A DNA stretch of 64,000 nucleotides from Bacteroidales bacterium (GTDB lineage: Bacteria > Bacteroidota > Bacteroidia > Bacteroidales > UBA932). A model generated the notes under the pieces. The model did not search any database. It was not told the DNA's origin and saw only the letters and a program-made list of their open reading frames with translations. The position numbers and the translations under genes are program-made. Each line of letters opens with the position of its first letter. Position 1 is the stretch's first letter. The DNA lies in assembly GCA_017447265.1 (NCBI GenBank), contig JAFSOA010000006.1, forward strand, positions 124,001 through 188,000, read 5' to 3'. Positions 43,140 to 52,761 of this stretch are shown here, piece by piece.

Positions 43140-43721
43140 TCAGCCTTTCTCCGCCTTCTCACCTTCCTTCACCCGGCCGGGGTGCGCCTCGATGAAAGAC
43201 TTCCAGTTTTTCGAGGTGCTGGTGTCGGTCAACGGGCTGGTGAGCTGGTAATAGTGACACATCGCAATCGCAAGTGCATCAGAAGCATCCAGGAATTTGG
43301 CATCGAGGGTGACTTTGAGGGTTTTCTCCATCAGGAGCTTCACCTGTTCCTTCGAGGCATCGCCCCTCCCCGTGATGGCCATTTTGACTTTACGGGGTGC
43401 ATATTCGAACACGGGCAGCTGGCGGTGCAGCGCCGCGGCGATGGCAGCCCCCTGCGCACGTCCCAGCTTCAGCATCGACTGCACATTTTTTCCAAAAAAA
43501 GGCGCTTCAATGGCGAGGTCGTCGGGGGTGTAGCGCTCGATCAGCGCCCCTACCCGCTCGAAAATCAGGCTCAGCTTCAGGAAGTGGTCTTTCTCTTTCC
43601 GCAGGTCCAGCACGCCCATGTCCACGTACTGGACGCTCTTTTTATCTACGAGAATGACCCCGTAACCAAGAATGTTGGTTCCGGGGTCGATTCCCAGGAT
43701 AATCCGTTGCTGCGCGGCCAT
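43140..43721 (-). CDS. ruvC: Crossover junction endodeoxyribonuclease RuvC
   Basis: 193-residue Holliday junction resolvase. Acidic active-site residues are visible: Asp in LGIDPGTNILGYG, Glu in LAIEAPFFGKN and the late Asp pair in DASDALAIAMCH. The start codon overlaps the serS stop (TGATG), so the genes are co-translated. RuvA and RuvB are not nearby. The C-terminus is slightly extended by charged residues. Confidence 0.95.
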   Translation of the reverse strand: MAAQQRIILGIDPGTNILGYGVILVDKKSVQYVDMGVLDLRKEKDHFLKLSLIFERVGALIERYTPDDLAIEAPFFGKNVQSMLKLGRAQGAAIAAALHRQLPVFEYAPRKVKMAITGRGDASKEQVKLLMEKTLKVTLDAKFLDASDALAIAMCHYYQLTSPLTDTSTSKNWKSFIEAHPGRVKEGEKAEKG

Positions 43722-44992
43722 CAGATGATGTCGAAACCGGTGTATTTGCGGAGCACTTCGGGCACCACGATGTGGCCGTCCGGCATCTGGTAGTCTTCGA
43801 TGATGGCGGCCAGAATGCGCGGAAGCGCGAGCGAGCTGCCGTTGAGCGTGTGGGCGAGCTGGGTCTTGCCATTCTCGTCCTTGTAGCGGAGCTTCAGGCG
43901 GTTGGCCTGGTAGGATTCGAAATTCGACACGGAGCTGACCTCCAGCCAGCGCTGCTGCGCGGCGGAGTACACTTCGAAATCATAGGTGATGGCGGAGGTG
44001 AAGCTCATGTCACCGCCGCAGAGGCGCAGGATGCGGTAACGCAGGCCGAGGTCCTGGACGAGGGTCTCCACATGGGCCACCATCTCGTCGAGAGCGGCAT
44101 AGGAGTTCTCGGGCAGTTCGAGGCGGACGATCTCCACCTTGTCGAACTGGTGCAGGCGGTTCAGGCCGCGCACATCCTTGCCGTAGGAGCCGGCCTCACG
44201 GCGCCAGCAGGGCGTATAGGCCGTCATTTTCACCGGGAAATCCTCTTTCTTGAGGATGACATCGCGGTAGATGTTGGTCACGGGCACTTCGGCCGTCGGA
44301 ATCATGTAGAAGCCGTCCAGCGGAGCGTAATACATCTGGCCCTCCTTGTCGGGCAGCTGGCCGGTACCGAAACCGGAATCGGCATTGACCATGTACGGCG
44401 GCTGGTATTCGAGGTAACCGGCATCGGTGTTCTTCTCGAGGAACCAGGAGATCAGCGCGCGCTGGATCCGGGCACCTTTTCCTTTATAGACGGGGAAACC
44501 GGCGCCGGTCAGCTTTACGCCGAGGTCGAAGTCGATGATGTCGAGGTTTTTGACGAGTTCCCAGTGCGGCAGCGCGTTCTCAGGCAGGTGCGGCTCGGGA
44601 CCGCCCATCTTTACGACGAGGTTGTCTTCGGCGGTGCGGCCTTCCGGAACGAGCGCGCAGGGAAGGTTCGGCAACAGCACGACCAGTTCCTGCTGTTTCT
44701 TCTCCGCTTCCGCCATTTTCTCTTCGAGGGCCTTGGATTTCTCCTTCAGTTCAGCGACGGCTTTCTTGGCTTCTTCAGCCTCGGCACGCTGCCCCTGTTT
44801 CATCAGGGAGCCGATTTCGGCGGACCTGGTTTTCTGCTGGGCCAGGCAGGCGTCGAGTTCGGTCTGCGCGGCACGGCGCTGACGGTCCATATCGAGGATT
44901 TGGTAGACGATTTCTTTGGCGTCGAAATGCTTGACCTGCAAGCGTTCGATGACGAATTCGGGATTCTCGCGGAGGAGTTTGAGGGTTAACAT
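43721..44992 (-). CDS. serS: Serine--tRNA ligase
   Basis: 423 residues. The N-terminal coiled-coil tRNA arm (about 30-110, rich in Lys/Glu/Ala/Gln) is followed by the class II catalytic core: motif 2 in CWRREAGSYGKDVRGL and motif 3 in NGSSLALPRILAAIIEDYQ. It charges tRNA-Ser. It has its own promoter directly after the rpmA terminator and is followed by ruvC. Confidence 0.97.
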   Translation of the reverse strand: MLTLKLLRENPEFVIERLQVKHFDAKEIVYQILDMDRQRRAAQTELDACLAQQKTRSAEIGSLMKQGQRAEAEEAKKAVAELKEKSKALEEKMAEAEKKQQELVVLLPNLPCALVPEGRTAEDNLVVKMGGPEPHLPENALPHWELVKNLDIIDFDLGVKLTGAGFPVYKGKGARIQRALISWFLEKNTDAGYLEYQPPYMVNADSGFGTGQLPDKEGQMYYAPLDGFYMIPTAEVPVTNIYRDVILKKEDFPVKMTAYTPCWRREAGSYGKDVRGLNRLHQFDKVEIVRLELPENSYAALDEMVAHVETLVQDLGLRYRILRLCGGDMSFTSAITYDFEVYSAAQQRWLEVSSVSNFESYQANRLKLRYKDENGKTQLAHTLNGSSLALPRILAAIIEDYQMPDGHIVVPEVLRKYTGFDII

Positions 44993-45015
44993 CTTTGTCT
45001 CGGTTTATAGCGGCG

Positions 45016-45023
45016 CAAATATA
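45016..45023 (-). promoter_or_regulatory. -7 promoter element of serS
   Basis: TATATTTG on the minus strand, 23 bases before the ATG and directly adjoining the upstream terminator. Confidence 0.65.
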
Positions 45024-45057
45024 CAAAAAAAGAGGAAAACCTGTCCGGTCTTCCTCT
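45024..45057 (-). terminator. Rho-independent terminator of rplU-rpmA
   Basis: On the minus strand an AGAGGAA/TTCCTCT stem with a further ACC/GGT pairing inside is followed by a seven-T run. It ends 29 bases after the rpmA stop codon. Confidence 0.85.
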
Positions 45058-45085
45058 CTTTTATCGATGTCAAGCGTGAAACTGC

Positions 45086-45355
45086 TTACGCCTCTGCCTT
45101 CGGCATGGGGACGACGGACACATAGGACTTGTCGCCCAGTTTCTTCTTGAAAGAGACAACACCGTCTACCAGTGCGAACAGGGTGTGGTCCTTGCCCATA
45201 CCAACGTTCTCACCCGGATAGTGGACAGTACCTCTCTGGCGTACGAGAATATTGCCGGCTTTGCAAATCTGACCACCGAACAATTTGACGCCCAAACGTT
45301 TGCTTTGTGATTCACGGCCGTTCTTGGAACTACCTACACCTTTTTTGTGTGCCAT
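45086..45355 (-). CDS. rpmA: 50S ribosomal protein L27
   Basis: 89 residues. The start [22 protein letters not shown] and the segment [20 protein letters not shown] are characteristic of L27, whose N-terminus reaches the peptidyl-transferase centre. It follows rplU by 26 bases, the conserved order. A strong terminator closes the operon. Confidence 0.98.
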   Translation of the reverse strand: MAHKKGVGSSKNGRESQSKRLGVKLFGGQICKAGNILVRQRGTVHYPGENVGMGKDHTLFALVDGVVSFKKKLGDKSYVSVVPMPKAEA

Positions 45356-45381
45356 AACTCGTTCTTGTTTTTAATGGTTAG

Positions 45382-45690
45382 TTAAGCAATGCCTTCGATC
45401 TGAAGTTTGGTCAAATACTGGCGGTGGCCGTTCTTCTTCTGATAGCCTTTGCGGCGTTTCTTCTTGAAGATGATCACCTTGTCAGCCTTGCAGTGCTCGA
45501 TGACGGTCGCCTTCACGGCTGCGCCGTTCACATAAGGAGCACCGACTTTGACATCACCCTCGTTGTCGAGAAGCAATACCTTGTCGAAAGAAAGGGCGGC
45601 ACCGACCTCGGCAGCCTGACGGTTGACGAAGATCTGCTTGCCGGCTTCCACTTTGAACTGTTGTCCTGCAATGTCTACGATTGCGTACAT
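45382..45690 (-). CDS. rplU: 50S ribosomal protein L21
   Basis: 102 residues, starting MYAIVDIAGQQFKVEAGKQIFV and ending in the L21 signature KKKRRKGYQKKNGHRQ. First gene of rplU-rpmA. It has a strong promoter and a structured leader of about 90 bases that may bind a ribosomal protein for feedback control. Confidence 0.98.
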   Translation of the reverse strand: MYAIVDIAGQQFKVEAGKQIFVNRQAAEVGAALSFDKVLLLDNEGDVKVGAPYVNGAAVKATVIEHCKADKVIIFKKKRRKGYQKKNGHRQYLTKLQIEGIA

Positions 45691-45715
45691 AAATAAATTT
45701 TGTTTAAAAATTTAT

Positions 45716-45766
45716 AACCGTAAGCGGATAGCCTTTAACTATCTCTTAATCACTAGCTTAACGGTT
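45716..45766 (-). promoter_or_regulatory. Structured leader RNA upstream of rplU
   Basis: Read on the minus strand, AACCGTTAAGC (45766-45756) pairs with GCTTACGGTT (45725-45716) with one bulge, and inside it GATAG (45743-45739) pairs with CTATC (45731-45727). Such a two-part hairpin in the leader of a ribosomal protein operon suggests autoregulation. No known motif was matched by a model. Confidence 0.5.
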
Positions 45767-45788
45767 TTCTAATCAATGTTTTGGGTTG

Positions 45789-45819
45789 CAAAGATACGCA
45801 ATAAATTGAAATACACAAA
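45789..45819 (-). promoter_or_regulatory. Promoter of rplU-rpmA
   Basis: Minus strand: TTTG (45819-45816), 19-base spacer, TATCTTTG (45796-45789). Confidence 0.85.
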
Positions 45820-45820
45820 A

Positions 45821-46675
45821 TTATTTCTCGAGATAGCGTGTCCTCAATGTCCGGATGTCGGCGTCCGTCAGTCCCATGGGACCTTTCAGGTAAGCATCCA
45901 AGGAACCATACTGCGCGTCGACCGCGTCCAGGGCCTTGATGAAATTCTCCGTGTTGGCCCCCATAAACGCCTTGACCACAGCTATTTCTTCCTCCTTGCC
46001 TCCCCAGAATCGAACGCGGCGGGTGAATTTCCTGACATCCTTCTCATAGAACCGGTTGGTCATATCGAAGTCGGTCACGATGGTTTTCCTGTCCGCCCCA
46101 AGCGCCGCCAGGAGCAACGCCGAGGCGATACCCGTACGGTCCTTGCCCTGGGTGCAATGGAAGAGGATGGGTTTGTCCCCCTCCTCCACCACCAGGTGCA
46201 GGAAAGCGGCCATCTGACGCTGGCAGTCCGGATAGAAGAAGAGGGTGGGATACATTTCACGCGCGATGGCTTTCGCCTTTTCATTGAAAGCCGCGGGCAC
46301 GATAAGTTTCCGGACGTTGAACTCCTTCTTCCTGCCCATGAACTTCCGTGCCTCCTCTTCGGTGATGCTGGCCGACATGGCGCCGCCGGCATCGAGGGGC
46401 ATGTCCATATACCGAGCCCCGGGAATCTCCCGGTCCTGTTTCTTCAACTTTTCCCGGTCCATACGGAAATCCACGACGATCCCGATGGAAAGACGGTTCA
46501 GGAAAGCGAGGTCCGCTTCTTTCGCCCCGGCCAGGTGGGCGGACCGGAAGAGCAAGCCCGATTTGACGCGACAGCCTCCCGGCACTTCGTATCCGCCCAG
46601 ATCCCTCGCATTGGCGATTCCCTTGACAGGAAGGATCTGATGGATGAACTGGGATGAGGCGGATACGTGTTTCAT
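45821..46675 (-). CDS. Tyrosine-protein phosphatase family protein
   Basis: 284 residues from the ATG giving MKHVSASSQ; a longer reading would overlap the preceding aminotransferase gene. The phosphatase loop is FHCTQGKDRTG near residue 175 (Cys nucleophile, Arg). The N-terminal ANARDLGGYE and VKSGLLFRSAHLA segments are typical of the Y_phosphatase3 group (PF13350), which includes enzymes acting on phosphotyrosine or phosphoinositides. No signal peptide. It lies 16 bases downstream of the aminotransferase gene and may share its transcript. Confidence 0.85.
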   Translation of the reverse strand: MKHVSASSQFIHQILPVKGIANARDLGGYEVPGGCRVKSGLLFRSAHLAGAKEADLAFLNRLSIGIVVDFRMDREKLKKQDREIPGARYMDMPLDAGGAMSASITEEEARKFMGRKKEFNVRKLIVPAAFNEKAKAIAREMYPTLFFYPDCQRQMAAFLHLVVEEGDKPILFHCTQGKDRTGIASALLLAALGADRKTIVTDFDMTNRFYEKDVRKFTRRVRFWGGKEEEIAVVKAFMGANTENFIKALDAVDAQYGSLDAYLKGPMGLTDADIRTLRTRYLEK

Positions 46676-46691
46676 ACGGGCGACTGTGCCG

Positions 46692-47888
46692 CTAAACGCG
46701 GCCCGGATAGGTTTCAAGGGCTTTTTCGAGGCACACAAGAGCGTGTTTCAAGTCTTCTTCCTTGAGGACATAGGCCAGGCGGATCTGGTTCGTACCCAGG
46801 CCCTTGGTGGCATAGAAGCCGGCCATCGGGGCGACCATCACGGTCTCGCCGTTGTAGTTGAACTCTTCAAGCAGCCATTTGGCAAACTTTTCGGCATCGT
46901 CGACCGGGAGTTGCGCGGCGGCGTAGAAGGCGCCCATCGGACGCGGAGCGATGACCCCCTTCATCTTCTGCAGGCCGTCGATCAGCACGTCACGGCGGTG
47001 AATGTATTCGTCACGCACAGCCTTGAAATAGGAAGCCGGGGCGTCGAGTGCACCTTCGGCGGCAATCTGTCCGTAGGACGGCGAGCAGAGGCGGGCCTGC
47101 GCATAACGCATGACGGCGGCCATCACATCCTTGTTGCGCGACACGAGGTAACCGATGCGCGCGCCGCAGAGGCTGTAGCGCTTCGACACGGAGTCGAGCA
47201 GGATGACGTTCTGTTCCAGGCCGGGAATATGCATGCAGGAAAAGTGCGGCGCGTCGGTGTAGCAGAATTCACGGTACACCTCGTCCGCGTAGATGAACAA
47301 CTGGTATTTCTTCGCGATTTCGCCCAGCTCCAGCAGCGCCTCTTTCGTGTAGAGGCAGCCTGTGGGGTTGCCCGGGTTGCAGATCACCACGCCCTTGGTC
47401 TTCGGCGTGATGTGCTTCTCGACCTCGCTCATCGGCGGCAGCGCGAAGCCGTCTTCGATGCGCGTGGTGATGGGAACGAGCTTCACGTCGTTCTGCAGCG
47501 CGAAAGAATTGTAATTGGTATAGAAAGGCTCGAAAACGATGACCTCGTCATCGGGATCGCAGGTTACCGAAAGAGCGATCTGCAGGGCCTCGCTGCCACC
47601 GTTGGTGATGTTGATGTCAGCGGCCTCCACTTGGATGCCGATGCCCTTGTAGTAACGCGCCAGGCCTTCCCGCAGCGAGTCGTTGCCGCCGGACTTGGCA
47701 TACGCCACGACCTTCAGGTCGTTGTTCTTCACCGCATCGAGCGCCTCTTTCGGCGATTCGATGTCGGGCTGGCCGATGTTCAGGTGATAGACTTTGATCC
47801 CGCGCTTTTTCGCAGCGTCTGCGAAAGGAACGAGTTTACGGATCGGCGAAGCAGGCATGGCCTGCGCTTTCTTGGATAAGGTAAGCAT
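46692..47888 (-). CDS. PLP-dependent aminotransferase (aspartate aminotransferase-like)
   Basis: 398 residues, class I fold. N-terminal MPASPIRKLVPFADAAKKRG and LNIGQPDIESP, the cofactor-stacking NPGNPTGCLYT segment near 165, and the PLP Lys in DSVSKRYSLCGARIGY near 240. Specificity (aspartate, aromatic or other) cannot be fixed. It precedes the phosphatase gene and lies 21 bases after the PBP4 gene on the same strand. Confidence 0.88.
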   Translation of the reverse strand: MLTLSKKAQAMPASPIRKLVPFADAAKKRGIKVYHLNIGQPDIESPKEALDAVKNNDLKVVAYAKSGGNDSLREGLARYYKGIGIQVEAADINITNGGSEALQIALSVTCDPDDEVIVFEPFYTNYNSFALQNDVKLVPITTRIEDGFALPPMSEVEKHITPKTKGVVICNPGNPTGCLYTKEALLELGEIAKKYQLFIYADEVYREFCYTDAPHFSCMHIPGLEQNVILLDSVSKRYSLCGARIGYLVSRNKDVMAAVMRYAQARLCSPSYGQIAAEGALDAPASYFKAVRDEYIHRRDVLIDGLQKMKGVIAPRPMGAFYAAAQLPVDDAEKFAKWLLEEFNYNGETVMVAPMAGFYATKGLGTNQIRLAYVLKEEDLKHALVCLEKALETYPGRV

Positions 47889-47909
47889 TATACGGTAGGA
47901 TTATGTTTG

Positions 47910-49403
47910 TTATTGTTTGTCTCCATATTTGGCCAGTTCTTCCATGAAGCCCTCGATCTTGGGCTGCACCCGGCTGGTGGAGCAGGCATAGTTGTTCACC
48001 AGGATCGCAAAGCGCAGCAGGCCGCGTCTGGAATCGACGTAGCCGGCGTAGCAGCGGACACTCGACAGGGATCCACTCTTGGCGAAGATGGTCTTCTTGA
48101 GCTCCGGATCCGCTTTGCGGAGCACCGTCTGCAGGGTGCCGGGACGGCCCGGGCTGGGGAAACTCGCCAGATATTCCGGGAAATCCGGGCTCTGGGCCAT
48201 CATCGCATAGAAGCGCGTGAAGAAGCGAGGCGACACGTAGTTCTGGCGCGAGAGGCCGCTGCCGTCGTCCTGCGTATAACCGTAGGTCGAGACGCCGCGG
48301 TCCTGGAGGTACTCCGCGATGACCTGGCTCGCCTGGCTGTAGGACACGTTCATCCACTCGCTGCCCGTCTTCCGCTCGAGCAGGGTCTTGCCCACCATCT
48401 TGAAAATGGTCTCGGCGAAGAAGTTGTTGCTGATGGTATTGGTGACCTTGACGATGCGGCGGAGTTCGGGCGAGAAGGTTTCTGCGATGTAGGTCAGGCT
48501 CCGCTGCGGCGGGACGGAGTAGTCGTAGGCCATTTCCCGCACGTCGGTGGTACCCTTGCAGCCGATGCCCAGCGTACGCAGGTAGGTCGCGAATTCGGTG
48601 GCGCAGGTGACCGGGCCGTATTTGTTGGACTGCGCCAGCGTGCGCGGCCGGGCGTCAATGCCGAAGGTGCCCGTGAACTTGCCGATCGGAGAAATGCTGG
48701 AAGCGTAGTATTCAGTATTGTCGCCGTCGCCCTTTTCTCCCGTCGTCACTTCATTGATATATGTCATGTTCGGCGAATGGGGGCCGACGGGCGTGATGCG
48801 CACGGGGTCTCCGACCACCTCTCCCGCTTCGATTTCGAAATAGGACAGGTTCTCGCAGAAAGAGAGGCCGGATGTGCCGCTGCCGTAATCATAGCCGATG
48901 TTGCCATATGACCAGCTGCTCGGAATCGACTCTTCTTCGTAGATGCGGTCATCCCCGATGATGCGGCCGTCGATGCGGCGGATGCCGGCGTCCGTGACCG
49001 CTTTCGCCCAGATACCGAAGATCGAATCGATCGGGAAGGCGATGGTGTCGCGGGAGCCGAGCGTCGGATCGGCGCCGCCCACGATGTAGAGATTGCCGTG
49101 CAGCACGCCCTTTTCGATCCATCCGTCATAGGCAATCCGCGTGGAGAAGCGGAAAGCAGGACCCAGCACTTCGTAGCCGAGACCGGTGGTGATGGTCTTC
49201 ATCGTGGAGGCCGTCAGCATGGGCATGTCGGGGTTCCAGGCGGCAATCTCCGCGCCGTTTTCGTCGACGGCCAGGATGCCGACGACGGCGTTGATCAGCA
49301 GCGAATCGGTTTTCATCTGCCCGTCAATGTATTGCTGGACACGGTTCTGCCCGAAAAGGGCCAGGGGAAGAAGCAGCAGGACTGCCGCAAACGACTTTTT
49401 CAT
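47910..49403 (-). CDS. dacB: D-alanyl-D-alanine carboxypeptidase/endopeptidase, PBP4 family
   Basis: 497 residues from the ATG giving MKKSFAAVLLLL, with a signal peptide ending near ALFGQ. The active-site motifs of the PBP4 (S13) family are visible: STMK (nucleophile Ser and Lys) near residue 66, SNN near 325, and KSGS near 435, with DGSGLSRQNYV between. It trims or cuts peptidoglycan cross-links in the periplasm. Its promoter is shared, head to head, with an exported racemase-like gene. Confidence 0.92.
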   Translation of the reverse strand: MKKSFAAVLLLLPLALFGQNRVQQYIDGQMKTDSLLINAVVGILAVDENGAEIAAWNPDMPMLTASTMKTITTGLGYEVLGPAFRFSTRIAYDGWIEKGVLHGNLYIVGGADPTLGSRDTIAFPIDSIFGIWAKAVTDAGIRRIDGRIIGDDRIYEEESIPSSWSYGNIGYDYGSGTSGLSFCENLSYFEIEAGEVVGDPVRITPVGPHSPNMTYINEVTTGEKGDGDNTEYYASSISPIGKFTGTFGIDARPRTLAQSNKYGPVTCATEFATYLRTLGIGCKGTTDVREMAYDYSVPPQRSLTYIAETFSPELRRIVKVTNTISNNFFAETIFKMVGKTLLERKTGSEWMNVSYSQASQVIAEYLQDRGVSTYGYTQDDGSGLSRQNYVSPRFFTRFYAMMAQSPDFPEYLASFPSPGRPGTLQTVLRKADPELKKTIFAKSGSLSSVRCYAGYVDSRRGLLRFAILVNNYACSTSRVQPKIEGFMEELAKYGDKQ

Positions 49404-49423
49404 ATCCGTTTCTTTATATTCAG

Positions 49424-49440
49424 CAAAATTAGTAATTTTG
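49424..49440. promoter_or_regulatory. Palindromic divergent promoter between PBP4 and the racemase-like gene
   Basis: A 17-base perfect palindrome with one central base. Its two arms are the -7 elements TAATTTTG of opposite strands (49431-49424 minus, 49433-49440 plus). Only one polymerase could bind at a time. Confidence 0.6.
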
Positions 49441-49460
49441 CCAGATAAAAACCAAAAATC

Positions 49461-50963
49461 ATGCATCGCAGTTTTTCTCTTTCCGGCATGCTGGCAGCCG
49501 CCTCCCTCCTGCTGCTCATCACGGCAGGCTGCGGCCAGAAACAGATTCCGATCGACAATCCTCCGATCGTCAACAAGGCGTTGTACGATACCGCCTCCCG
49601 TTTCTATGTGGACTTCGAGCAGTATCCTGCGGACATGCGGAATCTGCCCATCGGCATCTTCGACTCGGGTACAGGCGGACTTACCGTCCTGGAAAAGCTG
49701 CTCTGCCTTGACCACTTCGACAACATCACCGGCACCGGGGGGCGCGACAGCATCCTCGACTTTGCCGGCGAGCATTTCGTCTACCTGGCCGACCAGGCCA
49801 ACATGCCCTACGGCAATTACGCAGCCGAAGGCAACACCGCCTATCTCCAGGAGCTGGTCCTCAAGGACGTCATTTTCCTGCTCAATGACCACTACTTCGT
49901 CAACGGCATCGAGGAGCAGCCCAGCGGCCGCAAGCCGCGGGCCAAGATTATCGTGGTGGCCTGCAACACCGCCACGGCCTACGGCCTCCATCTCATCAAG
50001 TCGATGCTCTACCAGTCCGGGACCGGCGTGAAAGTGATCGGCGTGATCGACGCCGGCGTGAAGGCCACGCTCGACGAACTGGACATCCAGCCCGATACGG
50101 CGCCTTTCGCCATCGGCGTGCTGGCCACCCCGGGCACCATTTCCTCGGGTGTCTACGAGCGTACCCTGCGTACGGAAATGGAACGCCGCGGGATTACCAC
50201 GGCCATCGACATCGTCAATGAGGGCGGCGACGGCTTCGCCGAAGCCGTGGATTCCAATCCCGACTACGTCAATCCCCGTCTTTTTGCGCCCAGCAACAAC
50301 TACCTAGGCCCCGTGCTGGGAGAAGGACCGGACGACATCCGTCCCGGCCTGCTGCGCGCCTACAACTTCGACTTTTCCGGCAACCAGATCCTGGCCCGCC
50401 GCGAACCGGGCGGCGCCTACGCTTCCATCCAGCTCAACAGTGCCGCCAACTACGCCCGCTACAACATCGTGACGATGCTCGAGCGTCACCGCCAGAGCGG
50501 CAAGTCCACGCCCATCCGTGCCATCATCCTGGGCTGCACCCACTACCCCTTCTACCTGGAGACCCTGAAGGAAATGCTCGAATACCTGCGGGAATACCGC
50601 GAAGACGGGCGTTATCCCTACCGGGAGCTGATCGCCGACGAGGTCACCTTCATCGATCCGGCTGTCTACACGGCGCTCGAGTGCTACCAGACCCTCCGCG
50701 AAGACGGCAACCTGGCCTTCCGCATCACCCCCACCCAGGTCGAATCCTACATCTCGATTCCCAGCAGCCTGCTGGAAGACAACTGCCTGACCCCGGAAGG
50801 CTATCTCACCCACGATTTCAAATACGGCCGGCAGCCCGGCACCGAGGAACTGACCACCAAGCAGGTGCCTTTCTCCCTCGACAATATCGACCAGAACAAC
50901 CTGCAGCGGATCAAGGAACTCCTTCCCAATTCCTATGCGCTGATCGCTCCCACGCTTAAGTAG
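49461..50963 (+). CDS. Exported lipoprotein with an Asp/Glu racemase-like domain
   Basis: 500 residues with a lipoprotein signal (lipobox ITAGC, Cys24). The MurI-type fold is clear: GIFDSGTGGLTVL near 65 (Asp68, Ser69), first catalytic Cys in VACNTATA (Cys168) and second Cys-x-His in LGCTHYP (Cys359, His361). It is nearly twice the usual ~265 residues, with inserts at about 83-105, 140-160, 255-330 and a C-terminal ~120-residue extension. The lipobox places it outside the cytoplasmic membrane, unlike cytoplasmic MurI. Racemase activity and substrate are not proven. Confidence 0.8.
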   Translation: MHRSFSLSGMLAAASLLLLITAGCGQKQIPIDNPPIVNKALYDTASRFYVDFEQYPADMRNLPIGIFDSGTGGLTVLEKLLCLDHFDNITGTGGRDSILDFAGEHFVYLADQANMPYGNYAAEGNTAYLQELVLKDVIFLLNDHYFVNGIEEQPSGRKPRAKIIVVACNTATAYGLHLIKSMLYQSGTGVKVIGVIDAGVKATLDELDIQPDTAPFAIGVLATPGTISSGVYERTLRTEMERRGITTAIDIVNEGGDGFAEAVDSNPDYVNPRLFAPSNNYLGPVLGEGPDDIRPGLLRAYNFDFSGNQILARREPGGAYASIQLNSAANYARYNIVTMLERHRQSGKSTPIRAIILGCTHYPFYLETLKEMLEYLREYREDGRYPYRELIADEVTFIDPAVYTALECYQTLREDGNLAFRITPTQVESYISIPSSLLEDNCLTPEGYLTHDFKYGRQPGTEELTTKQVPFSLDNIDQNNLQRIKELLPNSYALIAPTLK

Positions 50964-50968
50964 ACCCG

Positions 50969-51552
50969 ATGTTCCAAGAGACCATAACACCTGAAGAAAT
51001 CGAGCAACTCGAACTGGCCGCCTTCCCTGGCAAGATCCACGTCATCACCCGCCCCGGACGCGACCTATCCCACGCCATCAAGCACCTTTCGGCCCAACGC
51101 TTCATCGGTTTCGACACGGAGACCAAGCCCGTGTTTCAGGCCCACCAGCCTCGGCACCACACGGCGCTCCTGCAACTCTCCAGCGAGACCGAAGCCTTCC
51201 TGTTCCGCCTCCACGAACTCGGCCTGCCCCAGGAAATCGCCGACATCATGGCCGATCCCTACATCACGAAGATCGGCGCCGCCGTCCATGAAGACATCCA
51301 CGGACTCCAGTACTTCCGGCCTTTCGAGCCGCACCGCTTCATGGACCTTCAGTCCTTCGGCGGCGACTACGGCATCCAGGAGAAAAGCGTACGCAAGATG
51401 GCCGCCATCATCCTGGGCTGCAAGGTCTCCAAGGCGCAGCAGTGTTCCAACTGGGAAGCGGAGCCCCTGTCCGACGCCCAGCAACTCTACGCCGCCACCG
51501 ACGCCTGGATCTGCGTCAAGATGTACAAGGTCCTGCTCGCCTCCCAACGCCC

Positions 51553-51556
<4 letters not shown>
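50969..51556 (+). CDS. 3'-5' exonuclease, DnaQ-like (RNase D/WRN type)
   Basis: 195 residues. Exo I motif FIGFDTETKP near residue 34 (Asp, Glu), an Asp-containing second motif near 118 (MDLQSFGGDYG) and Exo III YAATDAW near 174. It lacks the HRDC domains of full RNase D and resembles the small stand-alone exonucleases of Bacteroidota. The role could be RNA 3' trimming or DNA end processing. The stop overlaps the methyltransferase start by four bases. Confidence 0.85.

Positions 51557-52750
<1,194 letters not shown>

Positions 52751-52761
<11 letters not shown>

Noticed and set aside
49461..50963. Annotation as the housekeeping MurI
   Set aside because: The lipobox and near-double length argue against the cytoplasmic enzyme; kept as racemase-like.
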